A DNA stretch of 64,000 bases from Pleurocapsa minor HA4230-MV1 (lineage in GTDB: Bacteria > Cyanobacteriota > Cyanobacteriia > Cyanobacteriales > Xenococcaceae). Below the pieces are notes generated by a model. It ran no database searches, was not told the DNA's origin, and worked only from the letters and a program-made list of their open reading frames with translations. Where the stretch lies: NCBI GenBank assembly GCA_019359095.1, contig JAHHHZ010000031.1, positions 34,692 to 98,691 of the forward strand. Direction: 5' to 3'. This document shows positions 34,105 through 42,990 of this stretch, piece after piece; position 1 is the stretch's first letter; every line of letters starts with the position of its first letter. Both the position numbers and the translations under genes were made by a program.

Positions 34105-36084
34105 GTGACGCTACAAATAAAGAAAATCCATCTACAAAACTGGAGATGCTATGAAAATCAAATCATTGAGTTTGATTTAGATACAGATAAAAATATTTGG
34201 GTTATTTGGGGATTAAATGGCTATGGAAAAACTTCTATTTTAGAAGCTGTTTTATGGTGTCTTTACGGTAACGAAATAGTTTCGCCGAAGAGGTTAATCA
34301 AAGCCAAAGTAGATTCAGTGGAACAATCTTCAGAAAAACAAGGCTATTTTTATTTTCCTAATGTCAAAGTTAACTCTGAATTAGAATTATCGGTCAGTTT
34401 AACATTACAAAAAGAAGATCATAGTTATGTGATCGGTCGAGTGGCTAAAAGGACAAAGCGAGGACAAACTTTCTTTGCTGAAGTCTCAGAAGCTTCATTC
34501 AATTTAAACGGTAAGCTTAAAGCAGATTCAAGAGAACACATAGATTCACTATTACCTCGTTCATGTAGAGAATTCTTTTTCTTCGATGGTGAAAAAATAA
34601 AAGAGTATTCTAACATTACTCAAACGGCAGAAACTCGCAAAGCCATAGAAAGCATTTTAGGAATTCCTGAAATTATCAATCTGAAAACAGACGCTAAAAA
34701 TGTTGTCAAACAGTTTGAACAAAAAATTAATCAGGCAAATTCTAGCAACAAAAAGTTACAAAATATTAATACTGAGTTATTCCAACTAACACATGAGATT
34801 GCTGCGAAAAGAGATCGACTACAAACAGAAATTGAAGAATACAACCAAGGACAGAAAATACTTGAAGATATAAATGAAAGGGCTAGTCAGATAAAAGAAC
34901 TCCGAGATAAATTAAAGAAAATACAAGAATTTAAGATAAAACAACAAAGATTAAACGAACAGGTTGAAAAAACTGCTCAAGATATAGCTAAAATTTTAGA
35001 AAATGCTTCCATCCCCATGATGCGGAAATTTGTCAAGGAAATGGCAGATGATTTACAAACTAAAACTTTGACTAATACTAGAATCTCTATATCAGTTAAC
35101 CAATTAAAAGAGTTGCTTCAAGCAGATATCTGTGTCTGTGGCAACTGTATTGACGAACAAGAATATAATTTTATCTCTCAACAATTAAAAAATATTAAAG
35201 AGGCAGGAATCATAACAGAAGAAAATTCTCGTATTGAGAGTTTGCGTATTGATTTGAATAGAATTTCTAAGTATCAAGTTCCAAACTTAGATCAACTGCT
35301 ATTAAAACGCGATAGCCTTGAAGATGATATTGAAGAAACCAAACAAGTAATAGAAAATCTTAAGAAAGATACTAAAGGAGTATCTGAGACAGAAGCTGAT
35401 GAAATTTGGCGAAAAGTTGGTCAGCAAGAAGAATATCAAAAGGAAACAGAACGAAAAATTGAACGATTGCGTAATGAAATGGAATCCTTGGAAAAGAAGC
35501 AGGATGAACTAAAAAGGCAAAAAGGAGAATTGTTAAATAGCGATCGCGAAATGTCGATGCTAAACAAACAATCTCAACTAGCCCAAGGACTCTACAATGC
35601 AGCAGATGAGTTAATCGATTGGTATACAGAAAACTGCCAACAAACTATAGAGAATCAGGCTTCACACTTTCATAAAATGGTTACAAATAAGCCAGATGAG
35701 TATGAAGGTATAGTTCTTAAAAATGGCTACAATCTACGGCTTAAACAAATCAATGGCGATATTGTTAATCCTCAATCTCTTAGCGAAGGAGAAAAACAGG
35801 CATTAGTTTTTCCTTTTATCGCAGGTCTTAATTTAGCATCTGGTAAAGCTGCCCCTTTAATGATTGATACTCCTTTTGGTAAACTTGACGGGATTCATCA
35901 AGAAAACATAGTCAAGTCTCTGCCTCAGATACCCTCTCAAGTGATACTGTTAGCAACAGATAGAGATTTACCTGAAAATATTTTAAACTTGTTGCGACCT
36001 AATATCGTACAGATTCACAAAATCAAGCGGTTAGGAGGTACAAAAGATGGTTCTGTTATTGAGGTTGAAGAATGGAACGTATAG
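34105..36084 (+). CDS. DndD-like SMC/Rad50-type ATPase
   Basis: A 659-residue ATPase. Walker A is GLNGYGKT (36-43). FFFFDGEKIKEYS near 157-169 is a DndD hallmark. Long coiled coils (about 195-330 and 360-510) flank a zinc-hook-like turn with Cys343, Cys345 and Cys348 (CVCGNC). The C-terminal signature is SLSEGEKQAL and the Walker B-like end is PLMIDTPFGKLDG. It is a paralogue of the DndD encoded 2 kb downstream, and the two may form different complexes. The GTG at 34105 is the likely start. Its end overlaps the next gene by 13 bases. Confidence 0.85.
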   Translation: MTLQIKKIHLQNWRCYENQIIEFDLDTDKNIWVIWGLNGYGKTSILEAVLWCLYGNEIVSPKRLIKAKVDSVEQSSEKQGYFYFPNVKVNSELELSVSLTLQKEDHSYVIGRVAKRTKRGQTFFAEVSEASFNLNGKLKADSREHIDSLLPRSCREFFFFDGEKIKEYSNITQTAETRKAIESILGIPEIINLKTDAKNVVKQFEQKINQANSSNKKLQNINTELFQLTHEIAAKRDRLQTEIEEYNQGQKILEDINERASQIKELRDKLKKIQEFKIKQQRLNEQVEKTAQDIAKILENASIPMMRKFVKEMADDLQTKTLTNTRISISVNQLKELLQADICVCGNCIDEQEYNFISQQLKNIKEAGIITEENSRIESLRIDLNRISKYQVPNLDQLLLKRDSLEDDIEETKQVIENLKKDTKGVSETEADEIWRKVGQQEEYQKETERKIERLRNEMESLEKKQDELKRQKGELLNSDREMSMLNKQSQLAQGLYNAADELIDWYTENCQQTIENQASHFHKMVTNKPDEYEGIVLKNGYNLRLKQINGDIVNPQSLSEGEKQALVFPFIAGLNLASGKAAPLMIDTPFGKLDGIHQENIVKSLPQIPSQVILLATDRDLPENILNLLRPNIVQIHKIKRLGGTKDGSVIEVEEWNV

Positions 36085-36479
36085 AAATAACTCAAAAATT
36101 TGTGGCTACATCCGAAGCTAAAGGTTATTTGGATTATCTCAAGAAAAAACAGATATTTAAACGGGCAATTGATGCTTATGCTTTTGCTGCTACTTATGCC
36201 ATGAAGCAAAATGCAGATATTTCTCAACCTCTAACAAATAGATCTAATAGTTTGGCAGAAGTATTTCGCCTTGATGAGGATGTTCGCTTAGCTTTAGAAG
36301 CAGGAGTTCATATCGTTCGTAAACGAAACAATCAATTAGAACCGAAAGATAGTTCTGAAGTATTGGAAATAGTGACGAAATACGCTGAAGCAGGTATTCA
36401 ATTACTACAAAAAAAGTGGCAGGATAAAACTTCGACATCTCAAATTCAACGAGATATTTGGCAAATGATTAACGAGTAG
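36072..36479 (+). CDS. Dnd-associated small protein (dnd_assoc_4-like)
   Basis: A 135-residue helical protein that overlaps the ATPase gene by 13 bases, so translation is probably coupled. The segment KQIFKRAIDAYAFAATYAMK resembles the core of the Dnd-associated protein 4 family as I recall it. It takes the place that DndE has in canonical loci but does not show DndE's Lys-rich N-terminal pattern, so I do not call it DndE. It has no catalytic motif. It probably partners with the ATPase before it. Confidence 0.6.
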   Translation: MERIEITQKFVATSEAKGYLDYLKKKQIFKRAIDAYAFAATYAMKQNADISQPLTNRSNSLAEVFRLDEDVRLALEAGVHIVRKRNNQLEPKDSSEVLEIVTKYAEAGIQLLQKKWQDKTSTSQIQRDIWQMINE

Positions 36480-36503
36480 TCTGGATTTCAATAAATCTAA
36501 ATC

Positions 36504-38099
36504 ATGAAAACAAAATCAAAGATAGAACAGCCAGAATTAACTGAACGTACCGTTAAAGATTTAGTAGACGATGTAGATAACTTAACTAAAGAAATCCAAG
36601 AACTATATCTTCAAGACGAAGTACCATTTGTAATCGGTTGGAGTGGAGGCAAAGATAGTAGTTGTGTACTGCAATTAATCTGGAATGCGATCGCAAACTT
36701 GCCAGTAGAAAAACGAACTAAAACAATTCATGTTATTACTAACGACACTTTAGTTGAAAATCCGATAGTTACTGCTTGGGTAGATAGATGTGTTAAACAG
36801 ATGGAAGTTGCTGCCCAAAAACAGCAGATGCCAATTCAACCCCACATAACTTTTCCAGAAGTAAAAGATAGATTTTGGGTTTGCTTGATGGGGAAAGGAT
36901 ATCCATCCCCTAGAAATAGGTTTAGGTGGTGTACCGAAAGACTAAAAATTAAACCTGCCGACTCATTTATTCGTGAAATTATTAGAGACAGCGGTGAAGT
37001 CATTCTAGTTTTAGGAACTCGTAAAGCAGAAAGTACTAAACGGGCGAAAAACATGGAAAAACATAGGCAATGGCGAGTACGCGATCGCCTTAATACTAAT
37101 CCTAGTCGTCCTAATTCTTTAATATATCTTCCTATTGAAGACTGGACTACCAATGAAGTTTGGATGTACCTAATGCAGTGGGATAATCCTTGGGGAGGAA
37201 ATAATCAAGATTTATTTGCTATGTATCGTGGGGCAACTGCTGATAATGAATGTCCTTTAGTAGTTGATACATCTACTCCTAGCTGTGGAGACTCTCGATT
37301 CGGTTGTTGGGTTTGCACAATTGTTAATAAAGATAAATCAATGGAGGCAATGATTCAAAATGATGAAGAGAAAGAATGGTTACAGCCTTTGTTAGATATC
37401 CGTAATGATTTGGAAGTAAAAAACGATCGCAATCGGCGAGATTTTCGTCGTCTTCACGGTAACGTACAGTTGTTTGAACGTAACAAAGATGGAGAAACTT
37501 CCATTGAACCCATCCCTGGGCCTTATACTAAGAAATGGCGAGAAACTTGGTTAAGGCGAGTATTGTCGGCGCAAGTTGAAGTTAGGCAAAATGCACCAGA
37601 AGAGTTTAAAGATATTAATTTAATTACTCCTGAAGAGTTGAGCGAGATTAGAAGAATTTGGTTGGAAGAAAAACACGAGTTTGATGATAGTTTACCCCGC
37701 ATATATCAAGAAGTAACGGGAGAAGTATTTAAAGATATTAGAATTGGTGCGGATGAGAAGTTATTAGGCAATGATGAGTGGGAAACTTTGGCAGAAATAT
37801 GTGATGATGAAATGCAGTTAGAATTGATGTCGAAACTGTTAGATACTGAGCGACAATTTTATACTAAAAACCGTCGTTTAGGTATTTATGATAGTTTGGC
37901 TAAATGTTTTGATACTAGTTCAAGAAGTAAGGAAGAAGCGATCGCAACTGCACATCAACAATATGATTTAAAAACTGCTGCCGAGCAAGGTAATATTGTA
38001 GCAGTAAAAGAGCAAGTGGAACAGTTGAATCAGCCAAATGACGATCTAGAAGGGGATAAGGCTGGATGGGCGAAGATGAAGTTTGCGCCTAAATCTTGA
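36504..38099 (+). CDS. dndC: DNA phosphorothioation sulfurtransferase DndC
   Basis: A 531-residue PAPS-reductase-like enzyme that transfers sulfur to the DNA backbone with DndD/E. The ATP pyrophosphatase loop is SGGKDS (47-52) in VIGWSGGKDSSCVLQL. RWCTERLKIKP is also typical. Four Cys (250, 261, 268 and 271, in ADNECPL and SCGDSRFGCWVC) bind a 4Fe-4S cluster. Sulfur normally comes from the cysteine desulfurase DndA; none is encoded here, so a chromosomal IscS-type enzyme must serve. It is 24 bases after the small gene and 31 bases before dndD. Confidence 0.95.
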   Translation: MKTKSKIEQPELTERTVKDLVDDVDNLTKEIQELYLQDEVPFVIGWSGGKDSSCVLQLIWNAIANLPVEKRTKTIHVITNDTLVENPIVTAWVDRCVKQMEVAAQKQQMPIQPHITFPEVKDRFWVCLMGKGYPSPRNRFRWCTERLKIKPADSFIREIIRDSGEVILVLGTRKAESTKRAKNMEKHRQWRVRDRLNTNPSRPNSLIYLPIEDWTTNEVWMYLMQWDNPWGGNNQDLFAMYRGATADNECPLVVDTSTPSCGDSRFGCWVCTIVNKDKSMEAMIQNDEEKEWLQPLLDIRNDLEVKNDRNRRDFRRLHGNVQLFERNKDGETSIEPIPGPYTKKWRETWLRRVLSAQVEVRQNAPEEFKDINLITPEELSEIRRIWLEEKHEFDDSLPRIYQEVTGEVFKDIRIGADEKLLGNDEWETLAEICDDEMQLELMSKLLDTERQFYTKNRRLGIYDSLAKCFDTSSRSKEEAIATAHQQYDLKTAAEQGNIVAVKEQVEQLNQPNDDLEGDKAGWAKMKFAPKS

Positions 38100-38130
38100 T
38101 AGTTAATTGCTCGTTTAGATAAAACAACAA

Positions 38131-40176
38131 ATGATTTTTACCGAGTTAGTTATTGAGAATTTTGGTGCATATGCAGGTAAGCATATTATTAACTTGCGTC
38201 CAGAAGCGGACGGGCGCGGTCTTGGGGGTTCCCCCCATAAGCGACCCGTTCAAGAAAATGAAGGTGTTATTCAGCCGATTATTTTATTAGGGGGAATGAA
38301 TGGTGGGGGAAAAACCACCCTCATGGATGCAATTCGTTTGGCTTTATATGGACAAAGAGCAAGATGTTCAACCAGGGGTAATTTAGGCTATGGAGATTTT
38401 TTAACTCAGTCGGTAAATAGTCAAGCAAAGCAAGTAGATTTGACTCAAATACAGTTGTCTTTTGAACATATTTTTGAAGGACATTGGCAACAGTTTAAAA
38501 TTATTCGTGCTTGGCAAAAAAATCCGCAAGATGGTAAAGATAGTCTGAGTATTGAAAGGGAATTACGGTTTGATAGTAATTTAGAACAGCATTGGGATGA
38601 ATATGTCGAGAATATTCTCCCGTTGGGTATTTCTAATTTGTTTTTATTTGATGGTGAACAGGTTAAAGAGTTAGCTGAATTAGATACTCCCCCCGCTGCG
38701 GTAGTGGAGGCGATTAATAATTTGTTGGGTTTAGAGTTAGCGGAAAAGTTGTCTTTAGATCTTGAAGTATTGGTTAATCGTAAACGGAAAGCACTAGCCA
38801 ATAAAACTCAGTTGTTAACAATAGAAGAAACTGAAGCTAAGTTAGCAGCTAAACAAGTAGAAAAAACTCAGATAAATCATAAATTAACTGAACTACAGCA
38901 TCAATTAGAGCAAGCTAATAAAAAACGCGATCGCGCTCGGCATAAGTTTAATCAGCAAGGGGGGAAAATTGCTAGCAAACGAGAACAAGTTGAAGCTAAA
39001 CTCAAAGATTTTAATTCTCATTTGGAAGCTAAGAGACAAGAGTTAATTACCCTAGCCAGTGGCTGTTTACCTTTAAAATTAATAACACCTTTATTATCCG
39101 CAGCAGCTAATCAAGGAAAAGAAGAGTTAAAAATACAGCAGTTTAAACAGGCTCAAGGTATCTTGGCAGCTAGAGATCGTAAGTTACTAGAATATTTAAC
39201 TAGTATTAGTTTGCCCGATGAATCTATTAGTAAGGTTGAGTTTTTTATTACGCAAGAAAATAATCAGATTGCTAACTCAATCGAAAACGAAGCAGCTAGC
39301 TTTTTACATTTAACAGAACTAGAATTACAACAGCTAATTAGCAACACTCAAGATATCTTACCTTTACAAACTAAATCTGCTGAAGATGTTATTCTGCAAA
39401 TAAAGCAATTAGAAGCAGAAAGAGAACGTACTGAAAGTCAACTAGCGATCGCTGCTTCTCCAGAAGACTATCAACAGTTACTGCAAGCCGTGGAAAATAC
39501 TCAGCAAAAGGTGAGTAACTGTAAAGCTTTATATCAAATTGAGCAAGAGAAATCGATACAATTAGATAGAGAAATCGAACGTCTTCAACAAGAACTAAAT
39601 CGCAAATTAAAAAACTATAGTGAAGAAGCGATTGATAATATTAATGATGAACATATTATTAAAACCTCGGCTAAAGTTCAAACAACTTTGAAACTATTTA
39701 AAGAAAAATTAACACTAAAAAAACTCAATAAATTAGAAACTGAAGTTAAAGATTGTTTCCTTTATTTACTACACAAATCAAACCTAATTAATCGCGTTAC
39801 TATTGATAGCGATCGCTTTAAATTAGAACTATACGATCATCAAGGTCAACTCTTTCCCAAACAACGTCTATCCGCAGGAGAAAAACAACTACTGGCGATC
39901 GCCTTTCTCTGGGGACTTGCTAGAGTATCAGGACGTAATTTACCCATTGCGATCGATACTCCTTTAGGTAGATTAGATTCATCCCATCGCCATAATTTAG
40001 TTGAGCGCTATTTCCCTACCGCATCCCATCAAGTAATTCTACTTTCAACCGATACAGAAATAGGTGAAAAGGAAGTCAAGCTATTAAGAGAACAAGATGC
40101 GATCGCTCAAGAATATCTACTTAAATATAATCCAGAAAAACGTCAAACTACCGTAGAGAAGGGATATTTTTGGTAA
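38131..40176 (+). CDS. dndD: DNA sulfur modification ATPase DndD
   Basis: A 681-residue SMC-like ATPase thought to open or nick DNA for sulfur insertion. It starts MIFTELVIENFGAYAGKHII; Walker A is GGMNGGGKTT (54-63), then LFDGEQVKELAELD, coiled coils (about 230-560), the signature RLSAGEKQLLAIAFLWGLA and the Walker B-like AIDTPLGRLDSSHR. Between the second strand and Walker A, about 20 extra residues (ADGRGLGGSPHKRPVQENEG) come from an inserted repeat (38205-38254). The frame is intact, so the protein is probably made. The end lies 248 bases before a convergent gene. Confidence 0.94.
   Translation: MIFTELVIENFGAYAGKHIINLRPEADGRGLGGSPHKRPVQENEGVIQPIILLGGMNGGGKTTLMDAIRLALYGQRARCSTRGNLGYGDFLTQSVNSQAKQVDLTQIQLSFEHIFEGHWQQFKIIRAWQKNPQDGKDSLSIERELRFDSNLEQHWDEYVENILPLGISNLFLFDGEQVKELAELDTPPAAVVEAINNLLGLELAEKLSLDLEVLVNRKRKALANKTQLLTIEETEAKLAAKQVEKTQINHKLTELQHQLEQANKKRDRARHKFNQQGGKIASKREQVEAKLKDFNSHLEAKRQELITLASGCLPLKLITPLLSAAANQGKEELKIQQFKQAQGILAARDRKLLEYLTSISLPDESISKVEFFITQENNQIANSIENEAASFLHLTELELQQLISNTQDILPLQTKSAEDVILQIKQLEAERERTESQLAIAASPEDYQQLLQAVENTQQKVSNCKALYQIEQEKSIQLDREIERLQQELNRKLKNYSEEAIDNINDEHIIKTSAKVQTTLKLFKEKLTLKKLNKLETEVKDCFLYLLHKSNLINRVTIDSDRFKLELYDHQGQLFPKQRLSAGEKQLLAIAFLWGLARVSGRNLPIAIDTPLGRLDSSHRHNLVERYFPTASHQVILLSTDTEIGEKEVKLLREQDAIAQEYLLKYNPEKRQTTVEKGYFW
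38205..38254. repeat. Repeat sequence inserted in frame within dndD
   Basis: CGGACGGGCGCGGTCTTGGG then GGTTCCCCCCATAAGCGACC is GC-rich, partly palindromic (GGGGGTTCCCCCC) and unlike the AT-rich gene around it. It resembles cyanobacterial interspersed repeats of the type TTGGGGGTTTCCCCC. It keeps the frame open. Confidence 0.6.
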
Positions 40177-40330
40177 TACCATTTCTCCTTAAAGTTGCAC
40201 TTAATATTTTGATTGTAAATCTCGCGCCAAGACGCAGAGACGCAAAGAATTAAATTTCAGTTAGTGCATTTTCATAGAGAGTTGGTATAAGTAAGAAAAG
40301 TCCTTTTTTTATAACTTATAGCCTTACGTA

Positions 40331-40413
40331 AAAACGTTAGGATCTTTTTAAAATATTACTTTCTACTCCCTATTTCCTATTTCCTATTTCCTACCTTCGA
40401 GCCGATCACCCTA
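40331..40413. repeat. Interspersed repeat, copy 2 of 2
   Basis: This is the partner of 144-207, enlarged by a TATTTCC triplication in the middle. It follows the 3' end of the minus-strand TPR-acetyltransferase gene. The gap 40177-40424 otherwise holds a tract related to the 48-bp repeat. Confidence 0.6.
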
Positions 40414-40424
40414 ATTGTCCTAAT

Positions 40425-41720
40425 TTACTTTGTACGACCATATAACATCCATTGAAGATTATTAGGCTGAGTAACAAATCCTAGTTGGTGATAAAAGTCC
40501 GTAACATGAGGACTAGCAAAAAGAGTAATATCTACAATCTGTGCTGCCTGAAGTTGTTTAGTTAAAGTTTTAACCAGAGTTTTACCCACTCCTCTAGCTT
40601 GAAAATCTGGATGTACTACGATGTCGAGTAAGGTTGCCTGATAAACCCCATCAGAAACGGCTCTAGCAAAGCCAATTAGCTGCTGTTGTTCTCGCTCGAC
40701 GTGCCAAGCTGCAATATACCTAAAACTAGCCTGTATAGCTTTTTCCAGCTTTCTTAAAGTACGACTTGACCAACCCACAGCCTTACATAAATCATTTAAT
40801 TGGTCAGGAGGAATTGCTCCATTACTTTGAACTAAAATACGTCCTAGTATTGGTTTAAGCTGATTTGGCAGAGGATTTATGGCTGGCTGGGTTAACAGTG
40901 CGCTACGGACATCTCGCGCTGTGGAACAAACCTTTAAAGGCTTGTCCCGATCCATATTCTGCTGAAGCTGCTGCTGATTAACTGCGATCGCCTCTTCTAA
41001 CTTACTCTGCTGTTTTAATAATTGAGATAAAGATTGTAAAACATCAATATTAGTCGGTTGAATTTCTAGGATCAGATAGTGAACTACGATCGCGCCGTAA
41101 GTCTGATGCTGCTGAACCAAATTATTAGCAAGCTCGATTAATCTTTGGGGTTGGTTATGCAGTAGCTCAAAAATAGAATTTTGCGGTGGAGTCTGAATTA
41201 ACTGACGATAATCTTTAATCGTTTGAGCTAAGTCTCCCTGCTTAAAGGCAGTCCCCAATTTTTGATAAGAAAGTTGATGTTCGGGTTGTAGATAGATCCC
41301 CTGAAGATAACTAGCGATCGCCCGATCCCACTGCTGTAACCTACTCAAAACATCTCCCAAATTGTGCCAAGACCAAAAAAACTGCGGGTCAAGTTTTACC
41401 GCCTCACTATAAGCCTGTGCTGCTTTCTGCCACTGCTGTAACCTACTCAAAACATCTCCCAAATTGTGCCAAGACCAAAAAAACTGCGGGTCAAGCTTTA
41501 CCGCCTCACTATAAGCCTGTGCTGCTTTCTGCCACTGCTGTAGCTTACTTAAGACATCTCCTAAATGATGATGTGACCAGAAAAAATCAGGTCTAAGTTC
41601 AATTGTCTGTTGCAAAGCGATCGCTGCTGCTTGCCATTGTTCTTGTTGGCGGTAGGTGTTGGCTAAATCGTAAATCTCAGACCAATCCTGGATGGCAATC
41701 TCTTTTAGTTTTATTGTCAT
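40425..41720 (-). CDS. TPR protein with C-terminal GNAT acetyltransferase
   Basis: A 431-residue fusion. The N-terminal part (about 10-160) has four TPR units of 34 residues; units 2 and 3 (EAVKLDPQFFWSWHNLGDVL then SRLQQWQKAAQAYS) are virtually identical. A helical linker follows. The last 140 residues are a GNAT domain: FARAVSDGVYQATLLDIVVH, then PDFQARGVGKTLVKTL (acetyl-CoA loop R/QxxGxG/A, here ARGVGK), and YHQLGFV. The substrate is unknown. The gene converges on dndD but has resident base composition. TPR copy number may vary, given the identical 102-base repeats. Confidence 0.85.
   Translation of the reverse strand: MTIKLKEIAIQDWSEIYDLANTYRQQEQWQAAAIALQQTIELRPDFFWSHHHLGDVLSKLQQWQKAAQAYSEAVKLDPQFFWSWHNLGDVLSRLQQWQKAAQAYSEAVKLDPQFFWSWHNLGDVLSRLQQWDRAIASYLQGIYLQPEHQLSYQKLGTAFKQGDLAQTIKDYRQLIQTPPQNSIFELLHNQPQRLIELANNLVQQHQTYGAIVVHYLILEIQPTNIDVLQSLSQLLKQQSKLEEAIAVNQQQLQQNMDRDKPLKVCSTARDVRSALLTQPAINPLPNQLKPILGRILVQSNGAIPPDQLNDLCKAVGWSSRTLRKLEKAIQASFRYIAAWHVEREQQQLIGFARAVSDGVYQATLLDIVVHPDFQARGVGKTLVKTLTKQLQAAQIVDITLFASPHVTDFYHQLGFVTQPNNLQWMLYGRTK
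41331..41534. repeat. 102-bp tandem repeats inside the TPR gene
   Basis: Two direct repeats (41331-41432 and 41433-41534), each encoding one 34-residue TPR, differ at essentially one base (AGTTTTACC against AGCTTTACC). A third, diverged unit begins at 41535. This is a recent unit duplication, prone to slip. Confidence 0.8.
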
Positions 41721-41917
41721 TTTGAGCCAGATTTGAAAATATTGAAAAAATATTGAAACTTAAGTTCTCCAAATATTAAACGAGAAAAATCGCGCTCGCC
41801 AATCAATTCCTTAACGCACTTTAAGTAAATTTTTCGCTAAATAAGCCAAAAACAGGAACTTATTGTCCTTAAATCAACTCCATGTAGGTAGCAGTATTTT
41901 GATATTAGTAATTATTA

Positions 41918-42418
41918 TTGATGATGTTAAACGTTGATTTCACTTTACCTAAATTAAACCAACTATGTGTTCGTCTGATCGGCAGCAGTATATTGGCATC
42001 TCTCGGCATTATGCTGGGTATGACTCCTCAAATATCACTAAGATCTTCTGATTTAGATCCTCTAATTAGCGTTTCCTTCTCTGACAATGCCTATGGACAA
42101 CAATTCACTTCCACAGAAACCGAAAGCTATGCAAGAGCGGGTTACGAAGTAGAGCTACTCAGGAGGGAAGTCTACCAAGAAATTAAAAACTTGCTCGACG
42201 AAACCCCACCAAATATTGTCTGCGATCAGCGATCGACTTTGAATAACCTTAAACCCGAAGTAAAAAATATTGCCAATCGTTACTGTACCGAGTCGCGACA
42301 AATCGTACAGCGACACAATTTGAGCATAAGTCGCTTTAACGAGTTAAAAACCCAATACGATCGCCAAGATAGCTTTTATCAACAGGTACAAAAAATCTTG
42401 CTCAAGTTACAAAATTAA
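41918..42418 (+). CDS. DUF4168 domain secreted protein
   Basis: A 166-residue protein. A signal peptide is likely (LIGSSILASLGIMLGMTP, about 20-37). The DUF4168 core carries FTSTETESYARAGYEVELLR, YQEIKNLLDETPP, NRYCTESRQIVQRHNLS and the C-terminal YDRQDSFYQQVQ. Two Cys (about 118 and 136) could form a disulfide outside the cytoplasm. Function unknown; the family is common in cyanobacteria and proteobacteria. The start is ATG 41918; a second ATG follows at once. Confidence 0.8.
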   Translation: MMMLNVDFTLPKLNQLCVRLIGSSILASLGIMLGMTPQISLRSSDLDPLISVSFSDNAYGQQFTSTETESYARAGYEVELLRREVYQEIKNLLDETPPNIVCDQRSTLNNLKPEVKNIANRYCTESRQIVQRHNLSISRFNELKTQYDRQDSFYQQVQKILLKLQN

Positions 42419-42440
42419 TCGTATTGCCAGAAAGCGCAAA

Positions 42441-42738
42441 ATGGAAAGAAAGAAAACAGAGATGCCAATCAATCAGAATATTCGACCTGTCACACCTAAT
42501 GATGTGCCTGCTTTAAAAAAAGTGATTGACGCTAATGGCTTGTTTCCATCAAATATGCTAGACGATATGATATCTAACTACTTCGATCGTGATAACTCTA
42601 GTGATTTCTGGCTTACTTATGAAGACCATGAGCCTGTGGCGATCGCTTATTGCGCTCCCGAAAAAATGACTGAATAAACTTGGAACCTGTGCCTAATTGC
42701 TGTTCATCCTGACTGTTAAGGAAGTGGTATCATACGTC
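42441..42738 (+). pseudogene. GNAT acetyltransferase gene broken by stop codons
   Basis: The first 78 codons encode the N-terminus of a GNAT-family enzyme (IRPVTPNDVPALKKVIDANG; DFWLTYEDHEPVAIAYCAPE; KMTE). After the TAA at 42675 the same frame continues with TWNLCLIAVHPDC, a second stop and GSGI, which match the family's next strand and acetyl-CoA loop. The 3' half is absent, cut off near 42740 where the next gene remnant begins. Intact homologues are about 160 residues. Confidence 0.75.
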
Positions 42739-42744
42739 TTTTTT

Positions 42745-42828
42745 TTATCTAGTATGAAGATTCAGTTCATAGGGTTCATAAAAGAAGTCGTAGTTTTCTA
42801 CAGCCTCTTTTTGTGCTTGCCAATATAA
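42745..42828 (-). pseudogene. C-terminal scrap of an unknown gene beside the TnpB element
   Basis: The minus strand reads YWQAQKEAVENYDFFYEPYE then LNLHTR and a stop at 42745. It is open up to the end of the TnpB element, which interrupts it. I do not recognise the parent gene. Its first bases, next to the element end, would be the guide segment of the TnpB RNA. Confidence 0.4.
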
Positions 42829-42990
42829 GGGCGTGACATCCTCCCAACGCTAACTCTTCGAGTATAGCGTGGGCTTCCCAATATCACTATTGGGCATTGC
42901 TCCCCTGTACCTTTCGGTATTTCGCCACTTATCTAGAACCAAGTTCCCCGACAGTACGACTTGAGAGCCAATTTCTTGCTTTTCGGGAGT
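42829..42990 (-). ncRNA. Candidate omega-RNA (TnpB guide scaffold)
   Basis: At and beyond the tnpB 3' end, two hairpins are seen: CCCAATA/TATTGGG (42877-42894, inside the last codons) and CCCAACGCTA/TAGCGTGGG (42843-42873). TnpB proteins use an RNA made from this part of the element as guide scaffold, with the adjoining flank as guide. The 5' limit is a guess. Confidence 0.45.

Noticed and set aside
36072..36479. Calling the 135-residue Dnd-island gene DndE
   Set aside because: Size and position fit, but I do not see the expected DndE sequence pattern; a Dnd-associated protein fits better.
41331..41534. Regular 102-base direct repeats as a CRISPR array
   Set aside because: They are in-frame TPR-coding units without spacers.
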